A stretch of DNA of 41,986 bases from Kiloniella laminariae DSM 19542 (GCF_000374005.1 NZ_KB893142.1:1-41986); one strand, 5' to 3'; positions 18,902-28,052 are shown, counted from the first letter of the stretch. Made by a program: numbers and translations. The notes: generated by a model not told the origin, from the sequence alone.

Positions 18902-19823
18902 ATGAAAATACTCAAAAAAAACATTCCAGTCTCTTTTTGTTATTCTCTGCCTTGTTTCTTTTGCTTTACCCGGTCACGCCCAGGAAGCAGATCCCGGCAG
19001 GTCAGAAAAAGAACCTTTGATCTGGTTCGTCTGGGATCTTGCTCCCGAGTTCATTCAAACCGGTCCCTGGAAAAATCAGGGGTATGCTGACAAATTTCTA
19101 GATTTTTTTATCAAACATCTGCCGGAGTATGAACACAGCGTTCGTCACGTCAATATCCCCCGCTGGAGCAGGGAGGTTTTGTTACCGAACCGTTGCTCGG
19201 CCCATCTGTGGGGTGGTTTCTTTCCTGATCAGCTGCTCCTGTCGAAGCCATACAGCTTCACACCGCCCCATGTCGCAATCTTCCACAAACGGCATCAGGC
19301 GCGCATCGGCCCCCAGGGGACGATGGTATCATTGGCTGAGCTGCTCCAACAAAACGACCTGACGCTTGTCATCATGCCCCTGGACTTTAACGACAAGGCC
19401 AGACAAAGCCGGTATCCGGTTCTCTATCCCTATCTGGCTCCCTATGTCGGGAAAGTGAACTTAATGGAGCGAAATGGAAGTGAAAACACGATAAATCTGG
19501 CATTACTGGGGCACGGCAGAGCAGACTACACCTTGGGTTATCCCAGCACTATCACGACCCAAAAACGTATAAACAACCTGGGTGACGACTATATTGCCTA
19601 TCGAATCAAGGAACATAATCTATATAAAAACGTCTATGTCGCCTGCAAAAATGATGACTTCGGGAAAGAGGTCATTGAAAAGGTCAACCGCCTGCTCACA
19701 GAAGAAATCCTGTTGAAATTCCTTGCCTATCACGAGGAGTGGAATGACAAAGATGTTGAGTTCAGGCGGACCACCATCGATTATTTCATCGACAAGAAAA
19801 AACTTGCAAATGTAATACAATAA
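18902..19823 (+). CDS. Periplasmic solute-binding-like protein (TIGR02285-type), signal peptide out of frame at an A8 run
   Basis: The main frame from 19017 encodes 268 residues resembling the periplasmic substrate-binding (type 2) fold, near TIGR02285: WFVWDLAPEF, the GPWKNQGYADKFLDFF segment, a CSAHLWGGFF cysteine segment and SKPYSFTPPH are visible. Read upstream in the same frame, the sequence codes a fine signal peptide ending in a PGHAQE cleavage region, but has no start codon. An ATG at 18902, with AGGA five bases before it, is one frame off; the frames cross in AAAAAAAA (18914-18921). With seven A the product would be 306 residues beginning MKILKKTFQSLFVILCLV. So the gene is either broken, phase-variable, corrected by slippage, or mis-sequenced. 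A leaderless TTG start at 19017 is the other reading. Confidence 0.7.
18914..18921 (+). repeat. A8 homopolymer at the frame break
   Basis: Eight consecutive A lie four codons after the ATG of the solute-binding protein. Loss of one A puts the ATG in frame with the signal peptide and the rest of the protein. Runs of this length are known sites of replication and transcription slippage. Confidence 0.9.
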
Positions 19824-19877
19824 GCAACTTCAGATGAAACACGGATTTGCATAAGCAGATAAAGAATAAATGAAGGT

Positions 19878-20555
19878 TTAAGCAGCCTTGTCTTCTTTAC
19901 CATTCTGCTTTGGCGTGCCGAGCCAGGAGAGAACCTCATCAGCTTCCATGAGGTAAACACCCATTCTTCCCAGTTCTTCAAGACCTTGTTCACTGGCATT
20001 ACAAAGCGCATCAGGAACAACGACGACCTTAAAATCACGAGCACTGGCTTCATAGATTGTGGCTCGCGTTGCCGTATTAAAAGAGAAACCACAAAGGATC
20101 AGAGAATCAACGCCGCGTGAACGCAATTCCTGCTCAAGGGAGGTTCCGTGGAAAGCCCCCCAGCGCGGGCGATAGAAAATAGATTCATCCGGGCCGATTT
20201 CCTGAAATTTCCCATCAAAAAGAATATCAGGATTAATCCGGACTTCCTCACCTTCCGGCTGGATTTCATCAACCAGCTCGGCCCCCAGGCTACCAGGCAT
20301 AAAAATGCGCAGGCCCTCTTCCACAGCGGAACGGCGGCAGAGGTCGACATTGGAACCATCGGGCTTATACAGGCGGATCGAATGATAGAGAGGAACGTCG
20401 CGTTCCCGAACCCCTTGGACCAGTCTGGTCATTGTCGGGATCACACGGGAAAGACCAGAAGCACGAATTGGTGACGAGGGAAGAATATAATCCCTCTGGA
20501 TCGATAGCGTTATCAGTGCTGCGTGATCTTTTTGCGGACGTAGATACTCTGTCAT
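19878..20555 (-). CDS. Isochorismatase-fold protein, catalytic residues not conserved
   Basis: A 225-residue protein with the overall isochorismatase/cysteine hydrolase layout: an N-terminal ALITLSIQRDY strand, WGAFHGTSLEQELRSRGV in the middle and SLILCGFSFNTATRATIYEA, then DFKVVVVPDALC. The usual Asp-Lys-Cys triad is missing. The first Asp (of D-x-Q) is Ser18, the Lys aligns with Arg129, and the nucleophile Cys position is Ala162. It therefore probably does not hydrolyse amides or isochorismate by the known mechanism. It may bind a ligand or partner. It runs toward the solute-binding gene on the other strand, and its upstream region has a 9-bp inverted repeat. Confidence 0.8.
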   Translation of the reverse strand: MTEYLRPQKDHAALITLSIQRDYILPSSPIRASGLSRVIPTMTRLVQGVRERDVPLYHSIRLYKPDGSNVDLCRRSAVEEGLRIFMPGSLGAELVDEIQPEGEEVRINPDILFDGKFQEIGPDESIFYRPRWGAFHGTSLEQELRSRGVDSLILCGFSFNTATRATIYEASARDFKVVVVPDALCNASEQGLEELGRMGVYLMEADEVLSWLGTPKQNGKEDKAA

Positions 20556-20607
20556 CTGTAACCTTTACCTGCTGGGACGTTATTTTATCCGGAAGAACAA
20601 AACAGTC

Positions 20608-20632
20608 TGTTGTAGGAAGTACCCCTACAACA
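20608..20632. repeat. Inverted repeat upstream of the isochorismatase-like gene
   Basis: TGTTGTAGG (20608-20616) and CCTACAACA (20624-20632) are perfect complements with a 7-base centre. It sits 53-77 bases upstream of the start at 20555, in the position of a repressor operator or a 5' leader hairpin. It has no T-run, so it is unlikely to be a terminator. Confidence 0.6.
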
Positions 20633-20709
20633 AACACCAAAATGTCACACCTCCGCAATCGCCACTAGTTCATAGCAGACACGCGTATAATGCATTTCTC
20701 TTAATAACA

Positions 20710-22002
20710 TCAGGATTTCTGCCGTTCCTGGCGCAGCTTGTCCCAATAGGCCAGGCGTTTTTTCACCTCCCGCTCAAACCCCCTCTCAACCGGAAGATAG
20801 TATTTCTCCCTCGGCAGGCTATCCGGAAAGTAGTTTTGCCCGGAAAATCCATCCCTGGCATCATGGTCATAGGCATAGTTCTTGCCGTAGCCCAGGTCCT
20901 TCATCATTTTGGTTGGCGCATTGAGAATATGCATTGGCGGGGAAAGTGAGCCCGTCTCGGCAGCCGCCCTGACACTGCTTTTATAGGCTTTGTATGCGGC
21001 ATTGGACTTGGGAGCTGTCCCAAGATAGATCACAGCTTGTGCCAACGCTAGCTCTCCTTCGGGTGATCCCAACCTTTCAAAAGTCTGCCAGGCATGGAGC
21101 GCCTGAGACATCGCGTTCGGATCGGCCAGTCCAATATCCTCTACAGCAAAACGTAGTAGTCTTCGAGCTATGAAATTAGGATCCTCTCCCCCAGCCAGCA
21201 TCCGGGCCAGCCAATAAAGCGCCGCATCACAATCTGATCCGCGCAAAGACTTATGCAAGGCGGATATCAGGTTATAATGCCCTTCCTGTCCTTTGTCATA
21301 GATCGGTGCCCGCTTCTGGATTGCACCGGCAAGATCCCCACTATCAAGTTCCTGCCCGGGCGGTAAAGTGAAAAGCTCTTCCGCCATATTCAGCAGATAG
21401 CGCCCATCCCCGTCTGCCATGGCAATCACTGATTGCCGTGCTTCAGCGCTCAGCGGGAGTTCGAACCCCATTTCCTGCTCTGCCCGGCGCAGAAGATCAT
21501 CCATACCCTCTTCATCAAGCCGCTTGAGAACCATTACCTGGGATCGGGATAACAACGCCGCATTCAATTCAAAAGAAGGATTTTCAGTCGTGGCACCAAC
21601 CAGAACAATTGTGCCGTCTTCCATATGCGGCAAAAATCCGTCCTGTTGAGCCCGGTTGAAACGGTGGATTTCATCGATAAACAATAGGGTCCCCTGCCCC
21701 ATTGCCCGTCGCTCTCTGGCCCGTTCAAAGATTTTACGCAGATCTGCTACGCCTGAAAAAATGGCTGAAAGAGGTTCGAAATGAAGATCAGTTACATCAG
21801 CCAGTAACCGGGCAATCGTGGTTTTGCCGCAGCCTGGTGTCCCCCAGAGGATCATCGAAGCCAGTCGCCTTGCGCGAACCATCCGTCCAATTGGTCCGTT
21901 CTCACCGACAAGATGATCCTGTCCGACGACTTCAGCCAAGCTGCGTGGACGTAACCGGTCAGCCAGAGGACGTGTAGCTTGATTTTCAAAAAGTCCCGTC
22001 AC
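20710..22002 (-). CDS. rarA: Replication-associated recombination protein A (MgsA/RarA AAA+ ATPase)
   Basis: A 430-residue AAA+ protein that acts at stalled replication forks. Walker A GTPGCGKTT begins at residue 54, and the Walker B/DEIHRF segment is near 106-115, with sensor motif GATTENPSFELN. The C-terminal MgsA-type tetramerisation part includes AGGEDPNFIARRLLRFAVEDIG and the final LPREKYYLPVERGFE. Length is typical. It is 50 bp downstream of the Do-family protease gene on the same strand and may be cotranscribed with it. Confidence 0.95.
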   Translation of the reverse strand: MTGLFENQATRPLADRLRPRSLAEVVGQDHLVGENGPIGRMVRARRLASMILWGTPGCGKTTIARLLADVTDLHFEPLSAIFSGVADLRKIFERARERRAMGQGTLLFIDEIHRFNRAQQDGFLPHMEDGTIVLVGATTENPSFELNAALLSRSQVMVLKRLDEEGMDDLLRRAEQEMGFELPLSAEARQSVIAMADGDGRYLLNMAEELFTLPPGQELDSGDLAGAIQKRAPIYDKGQEGHYNLISALHKSLRGSDCDAALYWLARMLAGGEDPNFIARRLLRFAVEDIGLADPNAMSQALHAWQTFERLGSPEGELALAQAVIYLGTAPKSNAAYKAYKSSVRAAAETGSLSPPMHILNAPTKMMKDLGYGKNYAYDHDARDGFSGQNYFPDSLPREKYYLPVERGFEREVKKRLAYWDKLRQERQKS

Positions 22003-22052
22003 AACCTACCCTTATCTTTGCAAATAACGCATGATAATCAATCGGTAAACCA

Positions 22053-23510
22053 TCATTTATTACGTGAAAACTCAAGTAGCCTCTGGCGCCCGTTTCTTCT
22101 GATAACCAGTTGCCACTTCTCGGTTTCCCTGGCCAGCGCGGGCTCAACATCGGACACAAGTTTAACAGAGCCGCCGTTAACCCCCAGCAAAATATCCCCC
22201 GGCTGCAGCCCTATCCTGTGCGCCGGACTGCGACGGGCGATATTGCTAATAATAACCCCTTCCCAAAGCCCGCTGATATCCAGTTCTTCTGACAAGGCAG
22301 GAGAAAGATTGGCAATGGTTGCCCCGGCCAAAGGATTTGAACCGAGAATTTCCCGCATATCCCTTTGCGGAATTTCAGGAGCCTGGGTTGCGACAAATTG
22401 TAAGGTCTGGGCTTTCCGTCCCCGCCAGATCCCGAGCTGGATTTCATCCCCGACAGGAATCGTTGCGATCCGAAAGCGTAACGAATCAACATTCGTGACT
22501 TCCTGACCCGCAGCAGAGAGAATAACATCCCCCGCCTTCAGACCAGCCTGATCCGCAGGCCCATCCGGAAAGACACTGCTGACGACTATGCCGCCAGGGC
22601 GGGACAATCCAAATCCCTGAGCCAGATCAGATGTAAGATTTTGTCCAATAAGTCCAGTCCAGGCCCGGACAAGTCCATGCCCTTCTTCGGCCGAACGTAT
22701 TACAGTGCGCACCATGTTAGCCGGAATAGCAAAACCGATCCCGATTGATCCACCGCCCTTAGCGGCAAAAATAGCGGTGTTAATACCAAGTAATTTTCCG
22801 TCCATGGTAACCAGAGCACCACCGGAATTTCCGGGATTGATCGCTGCATCTGTCTGAATAAAGAACTGATAATCTGCAATCCCGACACGGGTTCTTGCCA
22901 GTGCAGAAACAATACCGCTGGTAACAGTTTGCCCGACCCCAAAAGGGTTACCGATCGCCAAAACCAGATCTCCGACGTCTATCCTGTCTGAGTCCATCAA
23001 CTCCAGTGTTGGCAGCTCTTCCCCCCCGGTATCAATTTTTAGAACAGCCAGATCGGTTCCTTCATCACTGAGGACCAGTTCGGCAGAGAACTCCCGACGA
23101 TCAGCGAGGACAACTTGGATCTCAGTTGCCCCCTCAATCACGTGGTGATTGGTAATAACCAAACCATTGCTGCGCACTATCACTCCAGAACCAAGGGATT
23201 TTCCCTGCCTCTGACGCTCTCTGTCCGGAAGATTATTCCCAAAGAAACGTTGAAAGAACGGATCATTAAAAAGCGATGGAACCTGACGCTCCTGAACCAG
23301 TTTTTTTGTAAAAATATTTACGACCGCTGGTGCAGTCTGACGAACAACAGGCGAAAAACTGAGATTAATCTGTTCGCGACTGGAGGGAACTTCCTGTGAG
23401 GACGCAGGTTTCACACTGGAAATCCCCCCAAGGATACAGAACAACATTCCCAAAATGCATCTCGTTCCCGTTCTCACCCAAACATCCCTTCCCTTGACTG
23501 TACAGGACAT
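22053..23510 (-). CDS. Do-family periplasmic serine protease (DegP/DegQ-type)
   Basis: A 485-residue HtrA-type protease for periplasmic protein quality control. The N-terminus has a signal peptide (hydrophobic stretch about 18-30, cleavage around PASSQE). The chymotrypsin-like domain shows TNHHV with catalytic His123, DLAVLKID with Asp153, and GNSGGAL with Ser229. Two PDZ domains follow (about 285-370 and 395-480). I cannot tell DegP from DegQ; the LA loop is of medium length. The gene ends 50 bp before rarA, and the 457-bp stretch upstream is shared with the divergent histidine kinase gene. Confidence 0.93.
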   Translation of the reverse strand: MSCTVKGRDVWVRTGTRCILGMLFCILGGISSVKPASSQEVPSSREQINLSFSPVVRQTAPAVVNIFTKKLVQERQVPSLFNDPFFQRFFGNNLPDRERQRQGKSLGSGVIVRSNGLVITNHHVIEGATEIQVVLADRREFSAELVLSDEGTDLAVLKIDTGGEELPTLELMDSDRIDVGDLVLAIGNPFGVGQTVTSGIVSALARTRVGIADYQFFIQTDAAINPGNSGGALVTMDGKLLGINTAIFAAKGGGSIGIGFAIPANMVRTVIRSAEEGHGLVRAWTGLIGQNLTSDLAQGFGLSRPGGIVVSSVFPDGPADQAGLKAGDVILSAAGQEVTNVDSLRFRIATIPVGDEIQLGIWRGRKAQTLQFVATQAPEIPQRDMREILGSNPLAGATIANLSPALSEELDISGLWEGVIISNIARRSPAHRIGLQPGDILLGVNGGSVKLVSDVEPALARETEKWQLVIRRNGRQRLLEFSRNK

Positions 23511-23967
23511 AACTATACCTGATTGGCATTGATATCTTACATCAAAGCATCAGCCCTATCGCTTTCCAATGTACAAGGCAATAGCTCGAGTCAAAACAGG
23601 AGGTAAAGCCTGGGGGTTTAATCCGCTAAAATGATAAAAACTGGATTATTTTTAAATTTACGTTTTAATTTTTGCGTCTAGGATCAAGCACTTACTTTCC
23701 TTCTTTTCCCATGACGGCACCACTTTAACCCTTCAGGTTTTATAAAGACTTCTCTGTTACAAATTAGTATCGATGAGAGGTAATGACGTTCTGATGAAGT
23801 GTTTCTCAAAACGGGGGTGACCCTCAAAATAGAGGTGTCGACGACGTCTCTACGGATTACACGGAACCGCAACTCCCCCGCGTCTTCTCTTACTACCTCC
23901 GGAACTTTTGCTATTTAAGGACCGAGAGATAAGGACAGTCGTGGCAATGAATCCGGGATAAACCTAC
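23511..23967. other. Divergent intergenic region, no supported gene
   Basis: About 450 bases between the protease and the histidine kinase, which diverge. It is A/T-rich in the middle. A weak hairpin (GAGGTGTCG and CGACGTCTC, 23833-23851) is the only structure I could see, and no known riboswitch was recognised. It should hold promoters for both directions. Confidence 0.6.
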
Positions 23968-25557
23968 ATGAGTAACGCCCCCTTCAAGAAAACCAAAACT
24001 TTCTGGAATGTTGGCAGAAAAATTTCGCTGGTCGCTGTTGTGGTAATCTCGGTGTTATTCGCAATATTTACATCTGTGAACTGGAATATAGAAAAACAGC
24101 GCATTACAGAAATCTGGATAGAGAATGTTACGGTAAAAACCGAGCGACTGGCAGCACAGATCAGTGGCGCCGTAAGAAGAGAACAACCGAATGCCATCTG
24201 GCATTCTTTCAACTTTCTGACTCCAAGCGAGCAGGCCACCCCCTTCGACTTGCGCGTATATAATCCTGCTGGCAAAAAGTTACTTGAACATGTCGGACTT
24301 AACCATCCCCCCCAGGACCTGAGATTTTCAAAGCTTCTTGAGGGCAAGACGCAAAAAACCTTTCATCATCTTGATGACAGAGGAGTTACTGTCGCTGTGC
24401 CGATCAAAACCTTGCGCAGTAAGGCTTATGGAACTTTGGTTATCACCTGGAGCCTGTCTCCCCTCAATAATCACCTTCTCAACTCATTAAAAAGCCAGAC
24501 CTACCTCTCTCTCGGCATTATTTCCTTTGCCAGTTTATTTATCGTTATCCTGGCCAAGCTAACGATTGGGGCGCACCTTGCACAGCTCAGCAATGACATG
24601 CTTCTGATCGTCAACAACCAACGTCCCAAAACCAGCCAGCACTTTAAGCGAAAAGATGAATTAGGGGTAATCGCACTTGCTCTTGAAGTTTTCAAACACC
24701 GGATGGATGAATTCAAAAAAACCCGGACAACACTTGAAGAGAAAACCAATTTGCTTGGCATGACTTTGGAAAAGGAAGTCGTACAAAATTCGATGCAACG
24801 TGATTTTGTATCCATGGCCTCACACGAAATAAGAACTCCCCTAACCATCATAGACAGTAGTGTTCAACGTATTCGGCGAAGAATAGACACTCTAGACAAA
24901 GACTTTATTGATGAAAAATTACACAAAATCTCTGGTGCAACCCAGCGCATGCTTGAACTGCTGGACAGTACATTAAGTGCATCACGCATCGAGGCCGGAG
25001 AAGTCGAAATGTCCCTTACGCCTATTGATTTGGCAGGTCTTCTCGCGTTGACATGTATTAATCATCAAGACTATTCGGAACATCATCAGATTATATATGA
25101 TACACAAAGGTTGCCCAGAAGCATCCTTGCCGACAAGCCCAAAATCACCCAGATTTTTTCAAATATTATTTCGAATGCAATCAAATACTCGCCCGGAGCG
25201 GAACAAATCATCATCGGAAGTTATGTAGAAAATGGACGGGCCTATATCTCTTTTCAAGATTTCGGGATTGGCATTTCACACGACGACTGGTCGAAAATAT
25301 TTGGACGCTACTTCCGTTCAAGCAACACATCAGGAATATCCGGAACCGGGATAGGCTTGTGTCTTGTTCAGTGGCTGTTAGAATTACATGGAGGATCTAT
25401 ATCGGTAGAGAGTGAATTGGATGTCGGTTCTACTTTTACAATTATGCTACCGATAAAAGACGCCGGAGAGGAACAGGCAGAGATTATTGACGTTCCCCTA
25501 ATTTCTTCAGAGTCCGATTTCTCCGGAGCAGATCAAATCGCTGTCGCCAGATCGTAA
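23968..25557 (+). CDS. Sensor histidine kinase (HisKA-HATPase_c)
   Basis: A 529-residue membrane sensor kinase. TM1 is at about 19-36, a periplasmic domain of about 140 residues follows, and TM2 is at 179-198 with a HAMP-like linker ending near KRKDELGVIALALEVF. The phosphoacceptor His286 lies in SMASHEIRTPL. The ATPase has N box (NIISNAIKYSP), G1 (DFGIGIS), F box (IFGRYFRS) and G2 (GTGIGLCL). The periplasmic part has no motif I recognise. The response regulator gene starts 18 bp after its stop, so the two form an operon and probably a cognate pair. Confidence 0.93.
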   Translation: MSNAPFKKTKTFWNVGRKISLVAVVVISVLFAIFTSVNWNIEKQRITEIWIENVTVKTERLAAQISGAVRREQPNAIWHSFNFLTPSEQATPFDLRVYNPAGKKLLEHVGLNHPPQDLRFSKLLEGKTQKTFHHLDDRGVTVAVPIKTLRSKAYGTLVITWSLSPLNNHLLNSLKSQTYLSLGIISFASLFIVILAKLTIGAHLAQLSNDMLLIVNNQRPKTSQHFKRKDELGVIALALEVFKHRMDEFKKTRTTLEEKTNLLGMTLEKEVVQNSMQRDFVSMASHEIRTPLTIIDSSVQRIRRRIDTLDKDFIDEKLHKISGATQRMLELLDSTLSASRIEAGEVEMSLTPIDLAGLLALTCINHQDYSEHHQIIYDTQRLPRSILADKPKITQIFSNIISNAIKYSPGAEQIIIGSYVENGRAYISFQDFGIGISHDDWSKIFGRYFRSSNTSGISGTGIGLCLVQWLLELHGGSISVESELDVGSTFTIMLPIKDAGEEQAEIIDVPLISSESDFSGADQIAVARS

Positions 25558-25575
25558 AAATCAGAGAAAGAAAAT

Positions 25576-27381
25576 ATGGCCACAATTTTATGTGTTGAAG
25601 ATGAAGATGTCCTTAGAGAGGACCTTGTCGAAGAACTAACGGATTATGGATATAATGTTCTTTCTGCCAGAAATGGCGCAGAAGGTTTTAAGATAGTTTC
25701 AGAAAACAAGAATCTTGATCTTGTATTAAGCGATATCTCGATGCCCGTACTGGATGGAATGGGTTTGTTACGAAAGATACGAGAATCAAAAGCTCCTTTT
25801 TCATCCACCCCCTTTGTGTTTCTGAGTGCCATGTCAGATAACAAACACATGATTGAAGGAAAATCACTCGGGGTCGATGACTATATAATCAAACCCGTTA
25901 ACTTTGACCTTCTCTTGTCAACGATTGCCAAGCAGTTGGCAAAGTCTCAATCCAAGGCCCCCCAGACAGCTAAGCCCCAAACAGAAAAAACAACAGTAAC
26001 GCCAATCTCTGCTGGCATTGCGGCAGCTCAAAACAAAGCTGCAAAACCCGGGGAGCAACAACCACATCTGGCACCTCGCCCAGCTCCTGTGACAAAAACA
26101 CCTGCAGCTGCGCCAGCCTCAACCGTCGCACGCCCCCAAAGTCCGTCCCTCAAAGCAGCGGGCACTGCCTCCCAAACAGCTCCCGTATCTTCCCCCTCTG
26201 CAATCCCTTCATCATCCCCTCAAACAGAAGGGATATTGAATACACAAGCTCCTCCCTTTCCTGACGACGCCCGTTTGGTTGCCGGACGGTTTCAGTTGCT
26301 GGGAATAGACAAACTCAAAGAAAAAGTGGGAGACAAGTGGGAGCATCATCAGCGCTTGATCCATAATATTATGGTGTCGGTCGTTTCCAAAAACATTGGT
26401 CCCCTGGATTCCTGCCGTATATCCGAAGATGGCGATATGATGGTCTGCTTTTCCCAGCTGAATGAAGTGGAAGCCCGGTTCAAACTTGATGCTATTCGCA
26501 AAGAAGTCTGGATCAAGCTGCTCGGAGAAGAGGGCTACAAAGATGATTTGGCAATTTCGGCCCAGGCTTTTGAAATCAAAGGCCAAGCCTATGAGGTAGA
26601 AGTTGAGGAAGAGGAATACACCAAAGCAAAAGATCCCTGGGATATTATTCAGAAACGAATAGAACAATCCGCCCGGGCAACGCAGGAAAAAGTAGACATT
26701 TTCCTGCAGGAAATTCTTGAGCGTGCTGAAATTAGATTTACAAGGCTACAAAATACTGCAGGGGACAATCTGCCTTTATCCCTGGCCTCTTTCGATGACT
26801 TCGGGCAGGAACGTCAGCAAAAAATAGATCAGGTTATCGACGAGACTGATCCCCGTCGGTTAATCATCGAGGGTGCCTATATCGGCCAGACGACAGGCTA
26901 CATGATATCCAACCTGATCGACATGGCGGCAGCTGGTGTCATTATGAAACTGGATTATCAACTTTGCACCAATAAAAAAGAATTTGACCGTGTTCTGATC
27001 TTGCTGGAAAGCCTGCCGCAAAAATCCAGAGAACGCCTGATCATCGCCCTGACCGGGTTACCCAACCACATTCATCTGACCAAGATCAGCGACCTAATGG
27101 CAAGGCTCAGACCCTTTTGCAAAATGGGAGCGACAGAACTTCAGCTCCATATGCCAGGGGATCACCACTTTGATATGCTGGGGGTGACCATACTGATCCT
27201 TGATTACCACGAAGCCCTGGCCATGGGGCGGCATTCAAAAACCAAATACATTCAGGCAATCAAAACCATCAAGCTGAAGAAAAAACGTGTCATGGTTCTC
27301 AACGCCCCGAAAGGGAAAGAAAAAATTCTGAACAGCCTCGACGGAGATTTTATCCACATCAGGGATACGGAACTGTTCTGA
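25576..27381 (+). CDS. Response regulator with degenerate GGDEF/EAL-like output
   Basis: A 601-residue regulator. The receiver domain (1-120) is complete: acidic pair in CVEDED, phosphoacceptor Asp53, Ser84 and Lys106. A linker (about 125-228) is rich in Pro, Ala, Gln and Ser. The C-terminal part contains no DNA-binding motif. Residues about 232-330 (AGRFQLLGIDKLKEKVGDKW..., RISEDGDMMVCF) look like a GGDEF fold without its motif, and about 390-601 like an EAL scaffold in layout (an LLESLPQKSRERLIIALTGLP segment, a C-terminal strand/helix pattern), also without catalytic residues. If true, it is a nucleotide-binding or partner-binding pseudo-enzyme. This is an inference from pattern, not a firm family match. 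Confidence 0.75.
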   Translation: MATILCVEDEDVLREDLVEELTDYGYNVLSARNGAEGFKIVSENKNLDLVLSDISMPVLDGMGLLRKIRESKAPFSSTPFVFLSAMSDNKHMIEGKSLGVDDYIIKPVNFDLLLSTIAKQLAKSQSKAPQTAKPQTEKTTVTPISAGIAAAQNKAAKPGEQQPHLAPRPAPVTKTPAAAPASTVARPQSPSLKAAGTASQTAPVSSPSAIPSSSPQTEGILNTQAPPFPDDARLVAGRFQLLGIDKLKEKVGDKWEHHQRLIHNIMVSVVSKNIGPLDSCRISEDGDMMVCFSQLNEVEARFKLDAIRKEVWIKLLGEEGYKDDLAISAQAFEIKGQAYEVEVEEEEYTKAKDPWDIIQKRIEQSARATQEKVDIFLQEILERAEIRFTRLQNTAGDNLPLSLASFDDFGQERQQKIDQVIDETDPRRLIIEGAYIGQTTGYMISNLIDMAAAGVIMKLDYQLCTNKKEFDRVLILLESLPQKSRERLIIALTGLPNHIHLTKISDLMARLRPFCKMGATELQLHMPGDHHFDMLGVTILILDYHEALAMGRHSKTKYIQAIKTIKLKKKRVMVLNAPKGKEKILNSLDGDFIHIRDTELF

Positions 27382-27418
27382 CAGAAGTCCTAAATTCAGG
27401 AACATAGATACTGAAACG

Positions 27419-27448
27419 ACAAAAGGCAGCCCGAAAGCTGCCTTTTGT
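27419..27448. terminator. Bidirectional terminator between response regulator and rplQ
   Basis: A perfect 12-bp stem (27419-27430 with 27437-27448) with a 6-base loop lies between the convergent stops of the regulator (27381) and rplQ (27474). The stem itself starts with A4 and ends with T4 on each strand, which gives U-runs in both directions. Confidence 0.85.
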
Positions 27449-27473
27449 ACAAAAAAGATAGAGGGTAAAGAGC

Positions 27474-27893
27474 TTACTCTTCGCCTTCACCTTCATCAGA
27501 AGCAACCGGACCAGAATCCTGGCCTTTTGCATCAAGATTACGCTCAACCAATTCGATCACAGCCATTGCTGCCATGTCACCATGACGGAAACCGGCTTTA
27601 AGAACACGGGTGTAACCACCCTGACGCTCTTTGTAACGTGTTGCCAGTTCATCAAACAGCTTGCCAGTCATCTTGGCATCACGAAGAACAGACATTGCCT
27701 GACGACGGGCGTGCAGATCGCCGCGTTTGCCAAGGGTGATCAGCTTCTCAACGATGGGACGAAGATCTTTGGCTTTCGGCAGGGTTGTCTTGATCTGCTC
27801 GTGTTTGATCAGGGCGTGTGCCATGTTGGCAAACATAGCCTTACGGTGGCTAGAGGTACGATTAAGTTTACGACCACTCATTCCGTGACGCAT
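27474..27893 (-). CDS. rplQ: 50S ribosomal protein L17
   Basis: A 139-residue L17 with the conserved start [20 protein letters not shown] and the later ARRQAM and [14 protein letters not shown] segments. I chose the ATG at 27893, which has AGGAG eight bases upstream; an ATG at 27926 would add 11 unrelated residues. The C-terminal tail is acidic and rich in Glu. It is the last gene of the alpha operon, 159 bp after rpoA, and ends at a bidirectional terminator. Confidence 0.97.
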   Translation of the reverse strand: MRHGMSGRKLNRTSSHRKAMFANMAHALIKHEQIKTTLPKAKDLRPIVEKLITLGKRGDLHARRQAMSVLRDAKMTGKLFDELATRYKERQGGYTRVLKAGFRHGDMAAMAVIELVERNLDAKGQDSGPVASDEGEGEE

Positions 27894-28011
27894 TTCTGTT
27901 CTCCTATTATCTGTTGTCTCGCGCACGAGACGGATTGTATTTTCCTGCCGCCGCCTGATCTGACATTCCCGCCCCTTTTCAGGAGAGGATTATCCATCCG
28001 ATGTACGACAG

Positions 28012-28031
28012 GTGGGGAGAAATCTCCCCAC
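28012..28031. repeat. Hairpin between rpoA and rplQ
   Basis: GTGGGGAG (28012-28019) and CTCCCCAC (28024-28031) form a perfect 8-bp stem with a 4-base centre. No T-run follows on the minus strand, so this is not an obvious terminator. It could be an mRNA processing or stability element between rpoA and rplQ. Confidence 0.6.
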
Positions 28032-28052
28032 TTGCTTAACTCAAACCTTTGG

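Noticed and set aside
18520-19020. A 166-residue plus-strand open frame upstream of the solute-binding gene
   Set aside because: No ribosome site, no recognisable family, unusual composition, and it overlaps the real gene in the wrong frame.
23833-23851. Hairpin in the gap before the histidine kinase as a riboswitch
   Set aside because: Only nine pairs, two of them G-U, and a one-base loop; no known riboswitch core around it.
24501-24851. Long antisense frame within the histidine kinase gene
   Set aside because: A shadow of the kinase frame with no start signal or recognisable domain.
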